Source of the DNA: Cupriavidus pauculus
GTDB lineage: Bacteria; Pseudomonadota; Gammaproteobacteria; Burkholderiales; Burkholderiaceae
DNA: 64,000 nucleotides
NCBI RefSeq assembly: GCF_022179805.1
Contig: NZ_BPUO01000004.1
Coordinates: forward strand, 475,937 to 539,936
Reading direction: 5' to 3'
Shown here: positions 42,759-52,846 of the stretch, piece by piece
Layout of the letters: each line of letters starts with the position of its first letter
Numbering within the stretch: position 1 is the first letter of the stretch
Position numbers and translations under genes: made by a program
The notes under the pieces: model-generated
Database searches by the model: none
Seen by the model: only the letters and a program-made list of their open reading frames with translations
Told to the model about the DNA's origin: nothing

Positions 42759-43913
42759 CTAGGACGGCTTGCGTTCCTGACCGCGGGGCCTGGCCGACGA
42801 GCAGGCGCCCGCGCGCTCCAGGTCTACCCCGGGCAGCAGATGCAGCAGGCGCACCAGTTCCGACTGGCGGTGCGTGCCGGTCTTGCGCAGCGTATCGCGG
42901 ATATGCACGCGCACCGTGTGCGGCGACAGGAATTCGCGCTCGGCAATCTCGTTGAGCGTTTCGCCGGCCGCCAGGCGGATGGCGATGATGCTTTCCTTGC
43001 GCGATAGCCCGAACAGCGACGTCAGCACGGCGGCGTCGAGCACCGAGCGCGACTCGGAATTGCCCAGCAGCATCATGGCCATCGGCAGTTGCCACGGGCC
43101 TTCGACGGGCTGGCGCGACACCAGCGGCATGACGATGATCGGCACTGGCTGTCCGCCCGAGGTGATGTGCATCCACGAACCCGCCGCCGCGCCGCCATGA
43201 CGGCCGCCATGCACCGCGCTGTCGAGCAGTTTCATCAGCACCGATTGCAGCGAGGCCGGCTGCGCGCACAGCACGCCATTATCGAGTGCGAGGTTGGAGT
43301 CGGCCTGCACCAGCGCTTCCGCCCAGCTGTTGGCGTAGCGCACGCGCATGTCCGCCTGCAGCACCATGACCCCGAAATCGAGCGTGTCGAGCCCGGCCAG
43401 TCCCAGTGCGGCCAGGCCGCTGAGTTCGAAGTTGCGATGCTGCATGCGGGCCGCGCGGGCCCAATGGGGCATCACCTGCGCGACACGGCGGTTGCAATCC
43501 AGTGGTGCCGAGGCGTCGCAACCGGGCGTGGCACTCATCCAGACGCACACGTCGTGCGTGTCGAACAGCCGGATGCCATGCGCCAGGCCATTGCAGTTGA
43601 ATGGTGTCGAGCCGCCCAGCCCGGCGTCGGACGACATGCCGACATCGGCGGTGGTGGCCAGCGCCGCGTGCGAAGGCAGGGCCCGCATGTTCTCGGGCAT
43701 CGCGCTGGCACTGGTGTAACAACCGTGTGGCGTCACGCCCAGGCGCGCGCGGCCGGCGAGCTTGTCCCATATCAGGTAGCTCGGGCTCGCGGAACCGGTG
43801 TAGTCGGAGAACAGGTCGAGGGCGGCAGGCATGGCCGCCACGTCCATGGCGGATTCATAGATGCGATCGACCAGACGATAGAACACGTCGTCGGCAGACA
43901 AGAGTTCGCCCAT
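42759..43913 (-). CDS. LuxR-type HTH regulator
   Basis: 384 aa. C-terminal LuxR HTH: LSRKESIIAIRLAAGETLNEIAEREFLSPHTVRVHIRDTLRKTG. The N-terminal 300 residues have no clear receiver or autoinducer domain; a PAS-like stretch (LDTLDFGVMVLQADMRVRYANSWAEALV) lies in the middle. The ATG 43913 is preceded by GGGGAAAAAAGAA; a TTG seven codons upstream is less likely. Target unknown. Confidence 0.85.
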   Translation of the reverse strand: MGELLSADDVFYRLVDRIYESAMDVAAMPAALDLFSDYTGSASPSYLIWDKLAGRARLGVTPHGCYTSASAMPENMRALPSHAALATTADVGMSSDAGLGGSTPFNCNGLAHGIRLFDTHDVCVWMSATPGCDASAPLDCNRRVAQVMPHWARAARMQHRNFELSGLAALGLAGLDTLDFGVMVLQADMRVRYANSWAEALVQADSNLALDNGVLCAQPASLQSVLMKLLDSAVHGGRHGGAAAGSWMHITSGGQPVPIIVMPLVSRQPVEGPWQLPMAMMLLGNSESRSVLDAAVLTSLFGLSRKESIIAIRLAAGETLNEIAEREFLSPHTVRVHIRDTLRKTGTHRQSELVRLLHLLPGVDLERAGACSSARPRGQERKPS

Positions 43914-44301
43914 TTCTTTTTTCCCCGGTGGCAAACGCCTTTTTCCTCACGACCGCTGCGTCGAGGCGCGGTCGTTCTTTTGTATGTAATCACAAAGCCG
44001 GCCGGCAATCCTGCGGGGGCGCTCGGGTGACGGCAATGTGTACGACGATGATCCTGCATAAAGCGGCTGCGGGAATATCCCGCCAAGGTAGGGGGCGATC
44101 GCCGGTTTGCGGCGCCGCGCCTGCCTTTGCGGCAGTCCGGCAGGCGGCACGAAGCCACCCCGAACAGCCGAAGTTCGCGAGATGGTAATGCCGTGACCCG
44201 CGTATTTCAAACGATTCAACGCGAACTTTGCCCGTCGCCATTGCGCAAATGCGACACCTCGCAACGGGCGCGGCCGGCGCTTCACTTTACAGTGGTAATG
44301 A
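43914..44301. other. 388-nt gap upstream of the LuxR-type gene
   Basis: No gene seen. It holds an inverted repeat near 43950-43977 (ACGACCGC and GCGGTCGT around a GC-rich loop followed by TTCTTTT) that could be a leader hairpin for the LuxR gene or a terminator on the plus strand. The rest is unremarkable. Confidence 0.4.
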
Positions 44302-46608
44302 TTAACGCTTGGCCGCGGTCGGGGTGACTAATTCGGCGCCTGCGCCGGCGGCGGCCGTCACGCCAGCTTCGGCCTCGGCGTTGTTGCCCCCCTCGACCTG
44401 CACGGTGACATAGGGCGCCGCCATGCGGATGCCTTCGGCGTCGAAGTTACGTTTGAGGCGCACGTTGAACGCGCGCGAGATTTCCGATTGCATCAGCGGG
44501 CGCGTCTTGAACTGCGCCAGCACCACCTGGCCGTTGGGATCGAAGCGGTCGAGCCCCAGAATGTCGAGTCCCGAGAGCAGATTGCGTGCAAAGCGGTGGT
44601 CGCGGGCCACCTCGGCACCGGTCTCGCGGATGATCTCCAGCGCGCGGTCGAAATCGCTCTGGTACGCGATGGAGATATTGAATACCGCGAACGCGTAGTC
44701 GCGCGACAGGTTCTTGACCACCTTGATCTGGCTGTACGGCAGCGTGTGCAGCGCCCCCTTGCCGTCGCGCAGCCGCACCGTGCGGATCGTCATGGCTTCC
44801 ACCACGCCGGCATGGTCAGGCAGTTCGATGGAGTCGCCGATGGCGATGGAGTCCTCGATCACGATGAACAGGCCGGTGATCAGATCCTGCACCAGGCTTT
44901 GCGCACCGAAGCCGATAGCCAGGCCCACCACGCCGGCGCCGGCCAGCAGCGGCGTGACATTGACCCCCAGGTTGGCCAGCACCGCGATCATCGCCACCAC
45001 CAGCAGCGCCACGAACGACGCGTTGCGCACCAGCGGCAGGATGGTCTTGGCGCGCATGCTCGGCTGGGCGCCCCGGTTGTGCGTGGGCGACAACGACTGG
45101 GTGATCGCCGTGTCGATCAGTAGCCAGACCAGCCAGGCTAGCAGTACCACGCCGATGACACTGAGGACGGACTCGGTGATATGGCGCCCCAGCACGGTCG
45201 AATCGGCCATCTGGATCAACGACGTCCCCCAGATGCGTGCATTGAGTTCCAGGAACACGAGCCAGATCATCACGCGCACCAGCGCCACGCCGAAGCGGCC
45301 AAAGCGCTGCAGGTAGGCCGAGCGCCGGCGGTCGCGCAGGCGCGGGGCGCGCGTGGTGGCCTTGGGCGAGCGGCCTACCACGAGCGTAAGTAGTATGGCG
45401 CCGACGAACAGTGCCACGGTGACCACGGCGCGGCGCAGGAATTCGTCCGCGCGCCCGGTCGCCATGATCGTGCCGATCACGGACGCCGCCACCACCGCCA
45501 GCATCGGCAGGTACCAGGCCTGTCCGGCCATGCGCAGCAACTCCATCAGGGCCGGATGTTGCTGGCGGAACGCGAACGGGCGGAACGCGATCAGTTGCCC
45601 GATGGCGCGGCGGAACCGCACGGTAAACACGCCGATCAGCACGGCGGCCAGGATATTGGCAAAGGTGCTGATCAGCGCGGACAGGTTCACGCCCAGCGCC
45701 GCGATCACGCGGGCATCGGTATTGGCCTCGCCCAGCGCCGCCAGCGCGCCGGTGATGAACAGCAGCAGCGGCGAATGCCTGATCAGGTCGCGCACGGCGT
45801 GGCGCCGATGGCCGGACTGGAAGATCGCGAAAATGACCTGGCAGACCGCCGACATCAGCGCGCCCGCCACGATGGCATAGGCCACCAGCACGGCGCCCAT
45901 GCTGGCCGGGGTGCGCCCGAAACCCTTGTAGGCCAGCAGCACGGTCAGCGCGAAGGCCACGATCCAGGGGCCGATCCGGTGCAGGAAGTAGAGGCCGACA
46001 TCCACCCACGACGGCACCACGGGCAGCTCGGTCGCGCGCACGGTGCGCGGGCGCCTGCGATGCAGGCGGCGCAGGCATTCAAAGATCAGCCAGCCGCTCA
46101 GTGCCCAGCCGGCCAGCACGATGGCGAACTCGCGCCACGAATCCAGCGCGGCACGCGTCTGGCCGATGGTGGCCGCCTCCTGAAGTTCGTCGCCGGCAAA
46201 GCGGATGCGCCAGCGCCAGTATTGCCACGGGCCGCGATCCTTGTGAGGGGTGCTGTCGATTTCCTGCAACGCCTGTGTCACTGCCCCGATCAGGCCCGGT
46301 GACGGCGCGCTGGCGGGCGCTGCCGCTGGCGCCGAGGCGTCGAGCCCGCGACGCAAGGTCTGCAGTTGCGTGACCAGTGCCTGCCGCTCGCTGTCGTTCT
46401 GCAGCGTGCCGATAACCTGGTCGAGCGACTTGGCCAGCGCGTCGCTGGCGGCCGGCGCCGATGCGGCAGGCGTGTCATGCGCCTTGATGGCGTTGATTAG
46501 TGGTGAACCGGCGCCTTGGGCCGCGCCGCTGGACAGCAGCAGCGGCAGCATCAGCAGGACTGCCTGGAGCCAGGCCAGGGCAGATAGACGGGGGCGCAAG
46601 CGGTGCAT
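44302..46608 (-). CDS. Mechanosensitive ion channel, MscS family, large type
   Basis: About 768 aa with signal peptide (LQAVLLMLPLLLSSGAAQGA), a periplasmic part (18-170) and some ten membrane helices. The MscS core is GVNVTPLLAGAGVVGLAIGFGAQSLVQDLITGLFIVIEDSIAIGDSIEL with the following beta domain VVEAMTIRTVRLRDGKGALHTLPYSQIKVVKNLSR. Size and layout resemble the YbiO/YjeP type. Opens under osmotic down-shock. The ATG at 46608 gives a proper leader; the longer frame is unsupported. Confidence 0.9.
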   Translation of the reverse strand: MHRLRPRLSALAWLQAVLLMLPLLLSSGAAQGAGSPLINAIKAHDTPAASAPAASDALAKSLDQVIGTLQNDSERQALVTQLQTLRRGLDASAPAAAPASAPSPGLIGAVTQALQEIDSTPHKDRGPWQYWRWRIRFAGDELQEAATIGQTRAALDSWREFAIVLAGWALSGWLIFECLRRLHRRRPRTVRATELPVVPSWVDVGLYFLHRIGPWIVAFALTVLLAYKGFGRTPASMGAVLVAYAIVAGALMSAVCQVIFAIFQSGHRRHAVRDLIRHSPLLLFITGALAALGEANTDARVIAALGVNLSALISTFANILAAVLIGVFTVRFRRAIGQLIAFRPFAFRQQHPALMELLRMAGQAWYLPMLAVVAASVIGTIMATGRADEFLRRAVVTVALFVGAILLTLVVGRSPKATTRAPRLRDRRRSAYLQRFGRFGVALVRVMIWLVFLELNARIWGTSLIQMADSTVLGRHITESVLSVIGVVLLAWLVWLLIDTAITQSLSPTHNRGAQPSMRAKTILPLVRNASFVALLVVAMIAVLANLGVNVTPLLAGAGVVGLAIGFGAQSLVQDLITGLFIVIEDSIAIGDSIELPDHAGVVEAMTIRTVRLRDGKGALHTLPYSQIKVVKNLSRDYAFAVFNISIAYQSDFDRALEIIRETGAEVARDHRFARNLLSGLDILGLDRFDPNGQVVLAQFKTRPLMQSEISRAFNVRLKRNFDAEGIRMAAPYVTVQVEGGNNAEAEAGVTAAAGAGAELVTPTAAKR

Positions 46609-46908
46609 GAAAGGGGCGCGAGGCGTAGTGGTCGCCGTCAGATAGCCAGCATGCGCGTCACTGTAGCGCATTGCGGCAAAGCGTCGTGTCCGGAGGGGGC
46701 TGGCGGGCGCCCAAGGGTGGCTCTTCCTGGATTCAAAAAGATTGAACAACTTATCCGCGAATGCATCACTTTCCGTTCCCTGGCGGGGGCTATAGTTCTG
46801 TTCATGGACGGCGCGCAACGCAAACAAAACAAGACAGGCAGCGAGCGAAGCAAACCGGAACCATTCATACAAACTGAACGAAGCTGCAAAATTTTACGGA
46901 GAGAAATC

Positions 46909-47319
46909 ATGACCAAGACCACCGCCCTCAAGATTGCATCGACCCTGGTTCTGTCGCTGGCCGCGCTTGGCGCTGCCCAGGCAGAGACGGTATCGGCCGA
47001 CAAGTATGGCTATACCTTCCGCACCACGGTTTCGGCCGACAAGTACGGCTATGAATTCCGCACGCATGACGTCTTCTCCGACGGCGCCCGCACTGGCAAG
47101 GCCGATACGTTCACCGACGGTGCCCGTACGGTTGCCGGTCTCGACAAGGTGGGCGTCTCGGCATCGCCGGCCCGCCAGGCTGACCCGTACCTGGACGGCA
47201 CCCGCAATGCCGACCCCTACACCGACGGCGCGCGCTTCGTGGCCGGTCTGGACAAGGTTGGCGTGTCGGCCGCGCCGGGACGCTCCTTCGACCCGTACCT
47301 CGACGGTGCCCGCGCATGA
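46909..47319 (+). CDS. Small exported repeat protein (DGAR/VSADKYGY repeats)
   Basis: 136 aa, family not recognised. Signal peptide (MTKTTALKIASTLVLSLAALGAAQA), then two copies of VSADKYGY(T/E)FRT, five DG(A/T)R motifs (FSDGART, FTDGART, YLDGTRN, YTDGARF, YLDGARA) and two copies of VAGLDKVGVSA(S/A)P. Probably periplasmic. ACGGAGAG precedes the ATG. Divergent from the MscS gene and closed by a strong terminator. Confidence 0.75.
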   Translation: MTKTTALKIASTLVLSLAALGAAQAETVSADKYGYTFRTTVSADKYGYEFRTHDVFSDGARTGKADTFTDGARTVAGLDKVGVSASPARQADPYLDGTRNADPYTDGARFVAGLDKVGVSAAPGRSFDPYLDGARA

Positions 47320-47340
47320 TCGATGTCACGCGAAACGAAC

Positions 47341-47371
47341 AAGGCGTTACGTAACCCGTAACGCCTTTTTT
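47341..47371 (+). terminator. Rho-independent terminator
   Basis: GGCGTTACG (47343-47351), loop TAACC, CGTAACGCC (47357-47365), then a T run. Ends the small repeat-protein gene. Confidence 0.9.
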
Positions 47372-47601
47372 GTTTGTGCAACGGTCTTGGCCCGGTGTCG
47401 GAACCGCCGCCACGCGCCCGTCTGAAGTGGGGTGATCGATCCCGAAACGTCCGCCTGGCGCGGCTTGCGGGCCCCCCGATTGAAACGCGGGTATGGAGAG
47501 GACGCATGCCTGCCGATATTGGCATGTCGTTTGCAGACTGTGGTTGGTGAACACGATTCGAAACGCAGCGCAGCACAGACTAGCCGACCCGGAGACCCAT
47601 C

Positions 47602-47883
47602 ATGTTCCAGACCCTTGCCGCCCACACCAACACCGCGATCGTGCCCGGAGCCGAAATTGTCGCCGCCATCGATGCCGCCATGCTGGATCGTCGCGACGAC
47701 TATGCCGGGCAACCCATGGCCTGGAAGATGTTCTGCGAGGCATCCCACGTGGCCACGCTGCCCGATGTGCTGCGCGCCGCGTTCATCGACCGTGTGGCCA
47801 ACGAGCGCGGCGCCGACGTGGCGCTGCGCCTGAAGTCCAAGGCCGAGTCGATCCGGGCCGAGGCAATTGCGCGCCTGATGTAG
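47602..47883 (+). CDS. Small hypothetical protein
   Basis: 93 aa, no signal peptide or membrane segment, mainly helical: IVPGAEIVAAIDAAMLDRRDDY, WKMFCEASHVATLPDVLRAAFIDRVANER. CCGGAGACC precedes the ATG. Codon use is like the neighbours. No function can be assigned. The 282 nt before it contain the preceding terminator and otherwise nothing clear. Confidence 0.6.
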   Translation: MFQTLAAHTNTAIVPGAEIVAAIDAAMLDRRDDYAGQPMAWKMFCEASHVATLPDVLRAAFIDRVANERGADVALRLKSKAESIRAEAIARLM

Positions 47884-47914
47884 GCGCGCCCCACCTCTTT
47901 TTACGCCGGTCCGG

Positions 47915-50086
47915 TCAGGGCAGCACCGGATTCGCCACCGCCCGGGCGACGATCGCATCGGCGTCGCGTTGCAGCAGGAACCGCTGCGTCACGAGGTTGT
48001 TGGCGGCCGCCGTCACGGCGGCCACATAGCCGGCCTGGTCGGTATAGAGCGATTCCAGCGACGGGCGGCCATCGCCCGCGGCCACCCGGGCGGCTTCGGT
48101 CTTGTGGAACGGAATGTACGAGCCGGTCAGGTTCGACAAATCCACGATGCCCGGCGTTGCCACGTAGTTGAACTCCAGGCTGGTGCCAAGCGGCGCGCGC
48201 GCTTCCACGCTATGGATGCCCGCCCGAGGAATGCCCGTGGACGGATCGGTCTGCGGCACCAGGATCGCGTAGTCGCGGTTCAGGTACGCGGGCGGCAGCA
48301 ACGTGGCGATGCCCGACTCGTCCTCGCGCCGGTACTGCGGGCCGAAGTCGAACAACGGATAGCCGTTGTAGCGCGCCAGGTACTGGAAGTCCGGCACCGG
48401 CGTGGACACGCCCGACACTGGCCAGCTCGCACCCTTCATCACCGGCAGCGTCAGGCTGGCGGGCCGCACCAGCGTGCCGTCGGCCAGCGCCGGCACTTGG
48501 CTGGCCGGCGGCGTGGTGCCGCGTACCACCCAATCCTCCAGATCGATGAACAGCGCGCGGAACGTGTCGTTGTGATGGATCACCGTGCCGGCCGGATAGA
48601 CATTGCGCGTGGGTGCAAAGGCGATGCTGGCCGTGCCGCCCGCGCCGCCATGCTGGGTGCCCGTGTAGTAGTAGATGCGCACGTTATCGGGCTGCTTGAG
48701 GTCCGTGAAGCCATTGGCATCTGTCAGCACCGGCGACCCCTGCAGTTGCCAGAACTCGGTGCCGGACAGGCCGAGGAAGAACTTCGGGCACGTATTGCTG
48801 GCCGTGCAGCGGGCCATCACGCCGCCAGTCTTGCCGGAGATATCGTCGACATAGTTGCTGTCCAGCCCGCGCGGCGCGGTCTGCCCGAACGCCGTGTGGT
48901 CGGTGCGCAGGCCGCCACCGCCGCCCGGTACCGCGAATCGCGTGTTGATATTGGTCTGCCGGGCCGCCACGTGGGCGTAGATACCGTCGAACACCTTCGA
49001 GCCATCCAGCGCCTGGTTGAAGCCCAGATGCAGGAACGTCTTCATCGCATTGCCCGATTGCGACGTGCCCTGGCCAATCGCGTACTGGATGCGTCCCGCC
49101 AGCGGATTCGGCGTGCCGGCGCTGTCCACGGCCTTGTTGCGGAAGAAGCTGACCGTATCGCGCAGCGCGGCCAGGCCCACGCCCATGACCTTGGGATCCT
49201 TTGCGACATAGACGAGCTCATATAGGTAGGCCGGATCGAAGCCGCCACGCAGGCAGATGTTGGCCGGGTCGGCGGTGCCTGGGAACGGGGTGCCCGTATC
49301 GCACTTGGCAAACTTCCAGTCGCTGGCCGGGATGGCCACGCGGGGGTCGGTCTCGTTGGCGCGCCGGGTCAGCGAATAGCCGGGTTTGGTGTTGTCGAGG
49401 CTGGCCGGCGCGTACGGCAGCATCGTGCCGTTGAACACGCCGCCGGGCAGCGACATCATCGGCGTGGCCGTCGTGGGTACCAGCTCCGAGCGATAGGTGC
49501 CGGTGATCGACGTACCATCGGCGTTCTTCGCCACGGGCACCGTCACGGTCAGGCGGGCCGCGCTGGACTTCGGCACGTCTCCCTGCCAGGCGCCGTACAG
49601 CAGCACATAGCCGCGTTCCAGGTACACGGCGTCGCTGGGAGTGGCGGTGGGATTGGGCATCGTCAGGATGTTGCCGCGGTTCGGCGCGTCGTAGCGCAGC
49701 ACGCCGCTGGCCTTGCTCATGTCCTTGGGCTTGAGCATGACGAAGTCAGCCGAGTACTCGACCATGCCGTTGGCATTGACCGGTGCAAGCGCCAGGTCCT
49801 GGATGATAGCGTTCTTGGCATCCTTGGGATCGACCTCGCCGCTGATCGTGCCGGTGACCTGCTCGTACTGGCCCACGCTGCCGTAGGTGCCCGCGAACGC
49901 CTGCGTGCCTGTGATTTTCATCGTCAGGGCCGGAGTGCGCGCGGGTGTGCCCGCCGTGCTGCCGCCACTGCCGTTGCCGGTGCTCGCATTGTTGTTGTCA
50001 TCACTGCCGCCGCAGCCCGCGGTCAGCGCGATCGTTGCCGCAAGGGCGAGCGCCGCCGCGTGCCGCCCATGTGCACGTGCATCCAT
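47915..50086 (-). CDS. Large lipoprotein with alpha/beta-hydrolase domain
   Basis: 723 aa. The lipoprotein signal ends in LTAGC (MDARAHGRHAAALALAATIA), followed by a Ser/Gly/Asn linker. The catalytic domain shows a nucleophile elbow GTSQSGNAMKTFLHLGFN near residue 330 and later TQHGGAGG. The overall pattern fits the uncharacterised secreted alpha/beta hydrolases (Abhydrolase_10 type) found in tannase/esterase neighbourhoods. Anchored outside the inner membrane; substrate unknown. It stands alone, convergent with the small 47602 gene. Confidence 0.78.
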   Translation of the reverse strand: MDARAHGRHAAALALAATIALTAGCGGSDDNNNASTGNGSGGSTAGTPARTPALTMKITGTQAFAGTYGSVGQYEQVTGTISGEVDPKDAKNAIIQDLALAPVNANGMVEYSADFVMLKPKDMSKASGVLRYDAPNRGNILTMPNPTATPSDAVYLERGYVLLYGAWQGDVPKSSAARLTVTVPVAKNADGTSITGTYRSELVPTTATPMMSLPGGVFNGTMLPYAPASLDNTKPGYSLTRRANETDPRVAIPASDWKFAKCDTGTPFPGTADPANICLRGGFDPAYLYELVYVAKDPKVMGVGLAALRDTVSFFRNKAVDSAGTPNPLAGRIQYAIGQGTSQSGNAMKTFLHLGFNQALDGSKVFDGIYAHVAARQTNINTRFAVPGGGGGLRTDHTAFGQTAPRGLDSNYVDDISGKTGGVMARCTASNTCPKFFLGLSGTEFWQLQGSPVLTDANGFTDLKQPDNVRIYYYTGTQHGGAGGTASIAFAPTRNVYPAGTVIHHNDTFRALFIDLEDWVVRGTTPPASQVPALADGTLVRPASLTLPVMKGASWPVSGVSTPVPDFQYLARYNGYPLFDFGPQYRREDESGIATLLPPAYLNRDYAILVPQTDPSTGIPRAGIHSVEARAPLGTSLEFNYVATPGIVDLSNLTGSYIPFHKTEAARVAAGDGRPSLESLYTDQAGYVAAVTAAANNLVTQRFLLQRDADAIVARAVANPVLP

Positions 50087-50302
50087 CAGTGTCTCCTCGT
50101 CTTTTGTTTTCGATTGGCTATCCCGTCCATGCGTGGCGGGATGCGCCTCGAATATAGGCGTCGACGATTGTGCTGATAAATTGATTGTTTGGATGGATTA
50201 ATCAATCCCGCAGAAAGGTGAACTTCACACAGCCGGCGCGCGTTCGCGACATTCGGGCTACCATGGCCGCTTCATCGAAGACGAAGCCCAAGGAGCCGCC
50301 CC

Positions 50303-50929
50303 ATGCCCACGCTCGACACACTGCTGCCATTCATGGGGATTGCCATCCTGCTGAGCCTGGCGCCGGGGCCGGACAATATCTTCGTGCTACTGCAATCGGC
50401 GATGTACGGCACGCGCGCCGGGCTGACGGTGGTGCTGGGCCTGTGCACGGGGCTGCTGGTGCATACGGCGGTGGTGGCGGTGGGGCTGGCCGCGCTGCTG
50501 GCGGCGTCGGCGGTGGCATTCACCGCATTGAAGATCGCGGGCGCGGTCTACCTGGTCTACCTGGCCTGGCAGGCGTTTCGCGCGCCGGTGGGCGAAATCG
50601 GCGGCGACGATGCCGCGGCCAAGCCCGTGAAGAACATGTACCTGCGCGGCGTGGTGATGAACCTGACCAATCCCAAGGTGGTGATCTTCTTCCTGGCGTT
50701 CCTGCCGCAGTTCGTGGTGGCCAAGCAGGGCCACGTGGCCCTGCAGATCATGGTGCTGGGGTTTGCCTTCATCGTGGCCACGCTGCTGGTGTTCGGATCC
50801 GTCGCGTGGTTTTCGGGCCTGTTCGGCCGCGTGCTGATGCGCTCGGCACGCGTGCAGCGTGCCGTGAACTGGTTCGCGGGAACGGTCTTCCTGGCGCTGG
50901 CCGGCAAGCTGGCGCTGTCGCAGCGCTAG
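50303..50929 (+). CDS. LysE family translocator
   Basis: 208 aa inner-membrane exporter with about six helices. PFMGIAILLSLAPGPDNIFVLLQSAMYGTRAGLTVVLGLCTGLLVHT and GVVMNLTNPKVVIFFLAFLPQFV are the LysE/RhtB signatures. Exports amino acids or related compounds; its specific substrate is not visible. AAGGAGCC precedes ATG. Convergent with the phosphatase gene (ends 11 nt apart). Confidence 0.93.
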   Translation: MPTLDTLLPFMGIAILLSLAPGPDNIFVLLQSAMYGTRAGLTVVLGLCTGLLVHTAVVAVGLAALLAASAVAFTALKIAGAVYLVYLAWQAFRAPVGEIGGDDAAAKPVKNMYLRGVVMNLTNPKVVIFFLAFLPQFVVAKQGHVALQIMVLGFAFIVATLLVFGSVAWFSGLFGRVLMRSARVQRAVNWFAGTVFLALAGKLALSQR

Positions 50930-50939
50930 CCGCGCCGCT

Positions 50940-51614
50940 TCAGGCGTAGGTGATGGCGCCGCGCCGCTCGGCGTGGTCCAGGTGCGGCACGTTGTTGAAG
51001 CTGAGCAGCCGCTGCGTGGCGCGTCCGACGATCAGTTCGCAGAACGCGGTGTTACGGAACTGCAGGTTCAGCTCGATAGCGGTCTGCGTGGGTGCACCCA
51101 GCAGATCGGCAACCGCGCGTCCGATGGCGCCGCCGGAGCTGACCACCAGTAGCGCATCCTCGCGTGCGGCGCCTTCGGTGGCCGTCGCCAGCGCGGACTG
51201 CATGCGCGCGCCGAACTCACCCCAGCTTTCAGGCATGCCGGTCAACTGGTCCTGCGTCCACGCTGCGAACGCCGCGCGGAACGTACGCCAGTAGTCCTGG
51301 TAGTCGCCGTTCTGATGCGCGCGATGATCGGCGCCATTGGTGAAGCTGCGATACAGCGATTCGCCGTCGTATTCGTTCAGTCCCGCATGGGTGTCCACCG
51401 GCGTGCCAGTGACGCCCATGCCGGCAAGGATCTCGGTGGCCGTGTCCTGCTGGCGCACCAGGGACCCCGCCACCACGCGCTTGAACGTGAGACTGCGATC
51501 CTTGAAATACTCGCCAAGCCAGCGCGCCTGCTGGCGTCCGACGTCCGACAGGCAGTCGTAATTGGCGGCGCCAAATGAGGCTTGTCCGTGACGGACGAGG
51601 AAGAGCGTGGCCAT
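50940..51614 (-). CDS. Histidine phosphatase family protein
   Basis: 224 aa. The phosphoglycerate-mutase-like RHG motif is at 8-10 (LFLVRHGQASFG); the second signature is VVSSGGAIGRAVADLLG with Ser-Gly replacing the usual His-Gly, so the second catalytic histidine may be altered. Substrate unknown. Start at ATG 51614. The Bug receptor gene lies upstream on the same strand, 133 nt away. Confidence 0.85.
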   Translation of the reverse strand: MATLFLVRHGQASFGAANYDCLSDVGRQQARWLGEYFKDRSLTFKRVVAGSLVRQQDTATEILAGMGVTGTPVDTHAGLNEYDGESLYRSFTNGADHRAHQNGDYQDYWRTFRAAFAAWTQDQLTGMPESWGEFGARMQSALATATEGAAREDALLVVSSGGAIGRAVADLLGAPTQTAIELNLQFRNTAFCELIVGRATQRLLSFNNVPHLDHAERRGAITYA

Positions 51615-51747
51615 GATCGAAGGGGGCGGCAAATGGATATGGCGCGATTCTAGCGGGGGCAACTCCGGCGGGCCCAGCAAGCCCCGCCGGAATTCATGAC
51701 GGCCATGGTTTCGCTGCATGCCGCGCATCGGGCGCGCGGCATGGATG

Positions 51748-52746
51748 TCAGTCCAGCGTCACGCCGGTGTCGGCGGTCAGCCTCAGCACCACGGGCAGGT
51801 AGGCCTTGTAGGCACGCTCGGCTTCGGCCGGCGTATTGCCGAGGGGCTCTGCGCCCATCTCGTCGATCTTTGCCTGCATGTCTGGCGTCTTGACCAGCGA
51901 CGATACCTCGCGACCCAGTCGTTCCACGATGGCGTCCGGCGTCTTGGCCGGCGCAAGCAGCGTGGTCGGGCCGACGATCTTGTAAGCGGCATCGGCATAG
52001 CCCGCTTCGGCGAAGGTCGGCACATCTGGCAGCGCCTTGGCGCGGGTAGTACCTGCCACGGCCAGAGGACGCAACTTGCCGGTGGCAATGTGCTGGCGCA
52101 GCGTGGTGACCGATCCGATCGTGACATTGACCTGCCCGGCCAGCAGGTCGGTGACCATCGGGCCTTCGCCCCGATACGGCACGTGCAGGATGTCCACGCC
52201 GTAGCTCTTGTCCATATAGGCCTGGATCGTGTGCGGCTGCGTGCCCGGTCCCCACGAACCCATGCGCAGCTTGCCGGGTTCTTTCTTCGCGTAGGCAATC
52301 AGCTCGTTGACGGTCTTCACCGGCACGGCGCTGTTGACGGCCAGCACGGTGCGCGCCAACGCCACGTCGGAAATCGGCTTCAGGTCGGTTCGCGGGTCGT
52401 ACGGCAGCTTCTTGTAGAGCGCGATGTTGGCCGTGATCGGCCCCGGAATGGTCATCAGTAGCGTGTAGCCGTCCGGTGCAGACTTGGCGACAAAGTCGGT
52501 GCCGATGATGCCGCCGGCGCCGCTCTTGTTTTCCACGACCACCGGTTGTCCCAGCCGCTTCGACAGCCCGTCGGCCACCTGGCGCGCCAGCGTATCGGTC
52601 AGCCCGCCAGCCGGATAAGGCACCACCAGACGGATCGGCTTGTTCGGATAGTCGCCCTGCGCGATGGCGGCCAACGGCAGCAGCGACAGCGCCGCGCAGA
52701 CGGCTTGCCGCGCCCACCGCCGGCGCGCCGGTGTGGTTTGCTTCAT
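51748..52746 (-). CDS. Bug-family (TTT) periplasmic solute receptor
   Basis: 332 aa with twin-Arg-like leader (ARRRWARQAVCAALSLLPLAAIAQ). Body: DYPNKPIRLVVPYPAGGLTDTLARQVADGLS, VVVENKSGAGGIIGTDFVAKSAPDGYTL and LRPLAVAGTTRAKALPDVPTFAEAGY. It lies 100 nt downstream of the TetR gene on the same strand and may be under its control. Ligand unknown. Confidence 0.92.
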   Translation of the reverse strand: MKQTTPARRRWARQAVCAALSLLPLAAIAQGDYPNKPIRLVVPYPAGGLTDTLARQVADGLSKRLGQPVVVENKSGAGGIIGTDFVAKSAPDGYTLLMTIPGPITANIALYKKLPYDPRTDLKPISDVALARTVLAVNSAVPVKTVNELIAYAKKEPGKLRMGSWGPGTQPHTIQAYMDKSYGVDILHVPYRGEGPMVTDLLAGQVNVTIGSVTTLRQHIATGKLRPLAVAGTTRAKALPDVPTFAEAGYADAAYKIVGPTTLLAPAKTPDAIVERLGREVSSLVKTPDMQAKIDEMGAEPLGNTPAEAERAYKAYLPVVLRLTADTGVTLD

Positions 52747-52846
52747 GGTGTGTCTCCTCTTTTTGTGCCCGGTCTGTCGACAGACGTACCGCTATGGTTG
52801 CGGCTGGGGCGGGCGGTTGGATAACGAAGCGAGGGGGAAAAACCGG

